This document shows, in pieces, positions 48,613 through 52,332 of a stretch of DNA of 52,332 nt. The translations under genes and the position numbers were made by a program. Source of the stretch: a virus; IMG/VR virus record IMGVR_UViG_3300023103_000007, positions 1 to 52,332 of that record; one strand, 5' to 3'. The notes under the pieces were generated by a model. The model was not told the origin of the DNA. It saw nothing but the letters and a program-made list of their open reading frames with translations, and ran no database searches. Numbering within the stretch: position 1 is the first letter of the stretch; every line of letters starts with the position of its first letter.

Positions 48613-49470
48613 ATGAAAGAAAATTTCAACAGATTATTAAAATTAGTTTTAGTCCACGAAGGTGGTAAGGTGGACGATCCTAGAGACCCAGGAGGGCGTA
48701 CAAATCAAGGCGTAACCCAGAGAACATTTGATGCTTACTTAAGTGTAAGACACCAACAACATAGGGACGTATTTACTTTAACCGACGCAGAAAGAGACGA
48801 GATATATCAAATACAATACTGGAACAAAACCCAATCCACCTCCCTCCCCGATGGCGTCGATTATGTGGTCTTTGATGCAGCTGTACACTCTGGCCCAGCA
48901 CAAGCAGCTAAGTGGTTACAAAGAGCAGTAGGATCAAATCCTGATGGCGTAATCGGGGAGAGGACTGTTGCTGCCGTGTATGCTAGTCGTAATATAGCTG
49001 ATATTATTAATTCTGTGTGCGATCAAAGACTAACCATGATGAAACGTCTTCCTACTTGGAAAACTTATGGTAAGGGTTGGACACGTAGAGTAGAAGAAGT
49101 TAGGAGATTAGCTCTGGAGCTCGCTGGAGGAAGGGAGATTACGCCATCTAGTAGGGTAGAGGAGGCACACTCGAAGGCAGCCTCGAAGGATGCAGTACCC
49201 TCTCCAGCCCGTGCTCCGGGGGACATAGCGATAGGGGTGGGGACAACTCTCCTCACGGCCTCTCCTCTGGGTCTTGCGATAGCCGAGGCAACTGACACCC
49301 TGAGGCCTCTTGTGAGTGCTCTTCCTTCTGTTGGCTACATAGTTACTGGCCTCACTCTTGTCGGTGTGGCTGCTGCTGCTGCTGGCTCGCTCTACAGAGT
49401 GTGGGCTGCTCGGAGGACTAGAGAGATTGCCAGCGATCTTGGAGTAGAGAACCCAGAGGTGATAGTATGA
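48613..49470 (+). CDS. Endolysin (GH108 muramidase) with C-terminal membrane segment
   Basis: 285 residues. Residues 12-170 are a GH108/peptidoglycan-binding endolysin: VLVHEGGKVDDPRDPGGRTN (catalytic Glu16) and QGVTQRTFDAYLS, DEIYQIQYWNKTQ, then NPDGVIGERTVAA of the PG-binding half. The C-terminal 100 residues hold hydrophobic spans (TLLTASPLGLAIAEATD, VGYIVTGLTLVGVAAAAAG). Codon use changes from AT-rich to native near 49115, between enzyme and tail, so the gene is a hybrid. Carries the dispersed motif at 48845 and 48953. Confidence 0.9.
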   Translation: MKENFNRLLKLVLVHEGGKVDDPRDPGGRTNQGVTQRTFDAYLSVRHQQHRDVFTLTDAERDEIYQIQYWNKTQSTSLPDGVDYVVFDAAVHSGPAQAAKWLQRAVGSNPDGVIGERTVAAVYASRNIADIINSVCDQRLTMMKRLPTWKTYGKGWTRRVEEVRRLALELAGGREITPSSRVEEAHSKAASKDAVPSPARAPGDIAIGVGTTLLTASPLGLAIAEATDTLRPLVSALPSVGYIVTGLTLVGVAAAAAGSLYRVWAARRTREIASDLGVENPEVIV

Positions 49471-49775
49471 CATGGAGGCAGTCGAGACCATACGTGATCG
49501 TTGTCCTGGTGACGGCTGCTGTCCTCACACTCTCTGTCGTTTCTCGTCATCTATACAGGTCGTCCTACATCAGCGGATACAACTCAGCCGTCACCAGGAC
49601 AGCGATCACCCTGGAGAGGCTCAGTGTTCCCTGTGGTGACGGAGTGTCCGTCAGGGTGAGGATAGCCCAGGTGGTCTCCGACATATGCACCAGCTCACCT
49701 GATCCCATGTCCTGTCTGAACTCCTCAGGAGCAGCCTCTCACCACAACCCCCTCCCCGCTGCCCGCGAGGACTGA
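49467..49775 (+). CDS. Single-pass membrane protein, possible spanin-like
   Basis: 102 residues, ATGA overlap with the endolysin. A single N-terminal span (YVIVVLVTAAVLTLSVVS) with a basic start, then a periplasmic-looking domain with a Cys pair (VPCGDGVSVRVRIAQVV and DICTSSPDPMSCLN). It lies in the lysis cassette. It could be an i-spanin-like protein or a small Rz-like factor, but the coiled coil expected for a spanin is short. Confidence 0.6.
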   Translation: MTWRQSRPYVIVVLVTAAVLTLSVVSRHLYRSSYISGYNSAVTRTAITLERLSVPCGDGVSVRVRIAQVVSDICTSSPDPMSCLNSSGAASHHNPLPAARED

Positions 49776-49776
49776 C

Positions 49777-50208
49777 ATGAGTACCATTCAGCAGACTTTC
49801 TTTGAGTGGATGAAGTCCAATCTTGGTCCAGTCATAACTATAGTGACAATACTCATTGGTGTGGTTGCCTCTGAGATAAACCAGATAAACAGGATAGACG
49901 CCCTGGAGAAGTTTCAGGCATCACACATACTGTTCCACGGAGAGCGTGGCAAGGAGGTGGAGGGTAAGATAGCCACCATAGAGCAGAAGATCACACCGAT
50001 TGACAACATGTCATACAGACTCAGTCGGGTGGAGATCAGTGTGGATCAGTCCTCCCAGAATGTATCCAAGCAGATGGACGCTATTGGCTCCAAGGTCGAC
50101 AAGATGTCCAGTGTGTTCCTCGAGGCTAGTGTGAAGATGGGTGACAGACTCACGAGGATTGAGACTCTCCTCGAGGGTAGTCCTCACCCTGCACCATCCA
50201 GAAGGTAG
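49777..50208 (+). CDS. Holin-like protein with coiled coil
   Basis: 143 residues. A single membrane segment (LGPVITIVTILIGVVASE) followed by about 110 residues of coiled coil (NQINRIDALEKFQASHILFH, VDQSSQNVSKQMDAIGSKVD). Together with the endolysin and membrane gene before it this completes the lysis cassette, the last genes of the late operon. The stop lies inside the end of the convergent accessory gene at 50184. Holin versus spanin partner is not decided. Confidence 0.65.
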   Translation: MSTIQQTFFEWMKSNLGPVITIVTILIGVVASEINQINRIDALEKFQASHILFHGERGKEVEGKIATIEQKITPIDNMSYRLSRVEISVDQSSQNVSKQMDAIGSKVDKMSSVFLEASVKMGDRLTRIETLLEGSPHPAPSRR

Positions 50209-50699
50209 CCTTGGGCGTAGGCAACGTGGAGTTCATCAGGTGTGGCTGGCAGTTCGCTGGAAGCGGCAATAATGCGGTCAATTCTTGCGTTGTGTGTAAA
50301 ACGTTGTTGGGACTCAAGCATACCTTCATCGCAATGCCCCTCTTTCTTTTGGTATTTTAACCATTCTAAATCCTTTGCTAGTATTTCAGGAGATTTTACC
50401 TCTGACGTTGCTGGAGGGGCAGCGTAAATAGGGACGATTTTAGGAATGTCAGGAGCGCATCCGTTAGCATATTCTTGCGCGTCTTTCTTTTCTTTGAAAG
50501 ATGTGCAATGATTAATACCTATATTTTTGTTAAATATTAAAGACCACCCTACAGGCTCCTGCTTCGACGCTTCCAGATGAGCGCGGGCGGCTTTTATAAC
50601 TAAGTCAATTGATTTTCTCATCTTCTGCTTTTTTGAATAGTAAGCCTGCATTAATCTTATGTCATTTATCGCTTCTTCCAACTGTTCAAGTTCTGTCAT
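50184..50699 (-). CDS. Accessory-operon hypothetical protein
   Basis: 171 residues, last gene of the accessory operon, ATGA overlap with the regulator. It begins with a coiled coil (ELEQLEEAINDIRLMQAYYS), then KQEPVGWSLIFNKNIGINHC and IPKIVPIYAAPPATSE, a phrase common in phage orphan genes of enterobacterial and rhizobial phages. The final 12 codons overlap the lysis gene on the other strand by 25 bases. Function unknown. Confidence 0.65.
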   Translation of the reverse strand: MTELEQLEEAINDIRLMQAYYSKKQKMRKSIDLVIKAARAHLEASKQEPVGWSLIFNKNIGINHCTSFKEKKDAQEYANGCAPDIPKIVPIYAAPPATSEVKSPEILAKDLEWLKYQKKEGHCDEGMLESQQRFTHNARIDRIIAASSELPATPDELHVAYAQGYLLDGAG

Positions 50700-51106
50700 T
50701 GGTTAAGTCCTCCCATTATTGTTTCGCATCTTTTCAATGTTCTTTTCATTCTATTACAAGCATTATCAAACTCAAACTTCCAAGCCTGTAAATGTATCAT
50801 CCCGCTATCTTCTAATATCGCCCTGACTTGCTCAAGCTGATGGCGGCGGGCGGTTTCCTTGGCTGCGTCAGGATCATCTATATCTGTTGTAAATTCCTGC
50901 CCAAGCAAATCATTTAGGCTGCATTGGAGTGCTCCGCAAAGTGAAAGAGCTGTAGCTATTGTCGGGTTAGTTGACATTCCTTTTTCAATTTCCCACACAT
51001 GGGACTTTGAGCACTTCATCCTCTTAGCTACCTGATCCAGAGATAGGCCTAATTCGCGCCTTCGCTTGCTAATATATTTCGATATATTCTCTGATATTTT
51101 ACTCAT
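50696..51106 (-). CDS. XRE-family helix-turn-helix regulator
   Basis: 136 residues, overlapping both neighbours by ATGA. Residues 13-65 are a standard HTH: RRRELGLSLDQVAKRMKCSK then SHVWEIEKGMSTNPTIATAL. The C-terminal half (DAAKETARRHQLEQVRAILE) is helical and probably dimerises. It may repress the accessory promoter at 1133-1161, whose flanking palindrome is a likely operator; that link is inference. Confidence 0.85.
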   Translation of the reverse strand: MSKISENISKYISKRRRELGLSLDQVAKRMKCSKSHVWEIEKGMSTNPTIATALSLCGALQCSLNDLLGQEFTTDIDDPDAAKETARRHQLEQVRAILEDSGMIHLQAWKFEFDNACNRMKRTLKRCETIMGGLNQ

Positions 51107-51555
51107 CCTCCGAACCTCTCTCTGCGCTTGGCAAGGGCTGCGTCTGCGAAGGCCATTGCCCTTTCAGCTGACCATTCCTTTGGCTCACAGCTATGGTTGA
51201 AGTTGGATGAGCTTAGAACTCCCTGCAACGCCGCACAAAACACCTGATCCCAGAAGCGTTGCGCGTCCGGTGTCACGGATGGGGTGGTAGACTTTTCAGT
51301 TGCTTTGCCGCCACCCATTTTGAGCAATTCTTGACCTTCTCGCGCATCTTTTTGAGCGGGAGTTTCGGCTTCGGGTTCTTCCCATGGGCCGATGATCTCA
51401 AAATCGAATTCTCCTGAACGATAGCAGACTTCTGCAATTCCGTCCAAATTGTAAAAAATACCAACGTAATCACGGTCTAAATCTACTCCTACCCATAACA
51501 ACTTATCGCCGCCCGCCGTCTTATAAAACTCTCCGACCTTTAAATTACTTTGCAT
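51103..51555 (-). CDS. Accessory-operon hypothetical protein
   Basis: 150 residues, overlapping the gene before by 11 bases. Residues 1-50 are beta-rich with several Asp (KLLWVGVDLDRDYVGIFYNL), then a linker, then a phage-typical ending, DQVFCAALQGVLSS, EWSAERAMAFADAAL and AKRRERFGG. Similar endings occur in many orphan phage genes. Function unknown. Confidence 0.65.
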   Translation of the reverse strand: MQSNLKVGEFYKTAGGDKLLWVGVDLDRDYVGIFYNLDGIAEVCYRSGEFDFEIIGPWEEPEAETPAQKDAREGQELLKMGGGKATEKSTTPSVTPDAQRFWDQVFCAALQGVLSSSNFNHSCEPKEWSAERAMAFADAALAKRRERFGG

Positions 51556-52087
51556 CTTTCAGCGCCTTTTCTGCTTGGGTGATGGCGGATTTAACTGCCG
51601 ATCTCGCAGTAATATGTCTCGCCATCGGCTCGTTGTAATGAGCCATCTTTGGCTCTGAACATTCTAAGGCGACACCAGCTACTTCAAGCGCTTCAACAAG
51701 AGCAGCAATTTTAGCTTCACTCTCAGCAAGAGCGTCTTCAGCCAATTCCCTGGCATGAATCTCGGCATTCATTCTTTTGGTAGCAATCTTGACGGCATTA
51801 ATTTGATTGCCCTCGCGGATTAGGGCGCACTCAAGAGCAACCTTTGTGTTGCGCAGGCCATTCAGTGCTTCTTCCAGCGCCTCCACGAGCGCGGCGTGGG
51901 AGTTGACCGCTTTGACGATTAGTTCAGCGTCTGCTTTACTCTTCAGTGCAACATGACCACCTTCACATTCTGGCAAACGGATTATTTTGTTGCCAAATAA
52001 AACTGGGTTGATTATCCATCCTCTTGTCATGGCTGGATGCTGCCCGACGACCCACGGCAATGGGCTGTGCTTAAGTTCTTCTGTCAT
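51545..52087 (-). CDS. Accessory-operon protein of the Ea22/orphan type
   Basis: 180 residues, ATG after GAGGTAATT. The start HSPLPWVVGQH and ADAELIVKAVNSHAALVEAL are common in a group of small phage proteins with N-terminal W-x-V motif. The rest is a long alanine-rich helix (AEDALAESEAKIAALVEALE). It begins 7 bases after the end of the alanine-rich gene. Function unknown. Confidence 0.7.
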   Translation of the reverse strand: MTEELKHSPLPWVVGQHPAMTRGWIINPVLFGNKIIRLPECEGGHVALKSKADAELIVKAVNSHAALVEALEEALNGLRNTKVALECALIREGNQINAVKIATKRMNAEIHARELAEDALAESEAKIAALVEALEVAGVALECSEPKMAHYNEPMARHITARSAVKSAITQAEKALKDAK

Positions 52088-52094
52088 AATTACC

Positions 52095-52332
52095 TCACTT
52101 AAAATCTGGGGATATGGCGGCTAGTACACCGTCGCGGATTTCTTCCCATGCTGCTGCCCATGCTGCTGCCCCTGCTGCTGCCCCTGCTGCTTCCCATGCT
52201 GCTTCTGCTGCTGCCCATGCTGCTGTCCCCGCTGCTTCTGCTGCCCCTGCTGCTGCCCCTGCTGCTGCCCCTGCTGCTTCCCATGCTGCTTCTGCTGCTG
52301 CTTCTGCTGCCCTTGCTGCTCCCCATCCTGCT
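52095..52332 (-). CDS. Alanine-rich Imm5-like protein, C-terminal part (from across the contig join)
   Basis: Continuation of the gene that begins at 715: bases 52332-52166 duplicate bases 167-1, and the unique part ends AAWEEIRDGVLAAISPDFK at the TGA of 52095-52097. The last codons differ from the alanine repeats, so this is the true C-terminus. Confidence 0.75.
   Translation of the reverse strand, partial: AGWGAARAAEAAAEAAWEAAGAAAGAAAGAAEAAGTAAWAAAEAAWEAAGAAAGAAAWAAAWEEIRDGVLAAISPDFK
52141..52332. repeat. Imperfect CTG-rich tandem repeat, right contig end
   Basis: Same nine-base unit array as at 1-265; bases 52166-52332 duplicate 1-167 with three differences. The three mismatches could be sequencing errors at contig ends or real repeat variation. 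Confidence 0.95.

Noticed and set aside
50184-52332. Assembly chimera with another phage
   Set aside because: The convergent gene ends overlap cleanly, the operon is coupled, and the same promoter form drives it; insertion of an accessory block explains the composition better, though read mapping across 50200 would settle it.

Overview
The window looks like one complete genome of a tailed double-stranded DNA phage (siphovirus type) of about 52.2 kb, assembled as a linear contig from a circular or circularly permuted molecule. The first and last 167 bases match with three differences, and an alanine-rich open reading frame continues in frame across the join. No integrase, rRNA or CRISPR array was seen, so a virulent lifestyle is likely. 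An alphaproteobacterial host is my inference from the gene-transfer-agent-like tail genes; the sequence does not prove it.

Layout. (1) 50.2 kb to 1.04 kb, through the contig join: a leftward accessory operon of six small genes (alanine-rich Imm5-like protein, XRE-type regulator, phage orphans) with different composition, driven by a promoter set inside an inverted repeat. (2) 1.17-2.61 kb: a leftward SNF2-family helicase. (3) 2.9-17.8 kb: the rightward replication and DNA-modification arm (conserved replication-module proteins, archaeo-eukaryotic-type primase, UvrD-like helicase, two tRNAs and a possible small RNA, a thymine-hypermodification cluster, a family A DNA polymerase). (4) 27.4-17.7 kb: the leftward arm that converges on the polymerase gene (DnaQ-like exonuclease, PD-(D/E)XK nuclease, phosphoesterase, GHKL ATPase-like protein, RNase H-fold protein, many tiny genes), broken by a 1.4 kb gene-poor stretch full of palindromic operator-like sites. 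(5) 27.85-50.2 kb: the rightward late operon (terminase, portal, capsid, connectors, tail, fibre, lysis).

How it fits together. The 9.2-13.9 kb cluster holds an aGPT-Pplase/HMUDK-helical family protein, a dCTP deaminase-like enzyme, a UDG-fold protein, a TAGT-type glycosyltransferase, a deoxynucleotide hydroxymethylase of the thymidylate synthase fold and an HD-domain nucleotidase. Together they predict DNA in which thymine is partly or wholly replaced by 5-hydroxymethyluracil that is then glycosylated or otherwise elaborated. The portal carries a C-terminal two-histidine phosphoesterase domain of the Acb1 anti-CBASS type.

Shared control signals tie the arms together. Promoters of the form TTTACN-17 bp-TATANT recur at about eleven places. 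A roughly 80 bp sequence occurs in inverted orientation at both divergent promoter regions (2.8 and 27.6 kb). A G-rich/C-rich motif, CTCCCCGAT and close variants, is scattered over the phage body but not seen in the accessory block. Three proteins sharing an NPKR domain each sit near the start of a transcription unit. AT-rich blocks in the fibre/endolysin region and inside the tape measure gene mark recent recombination.
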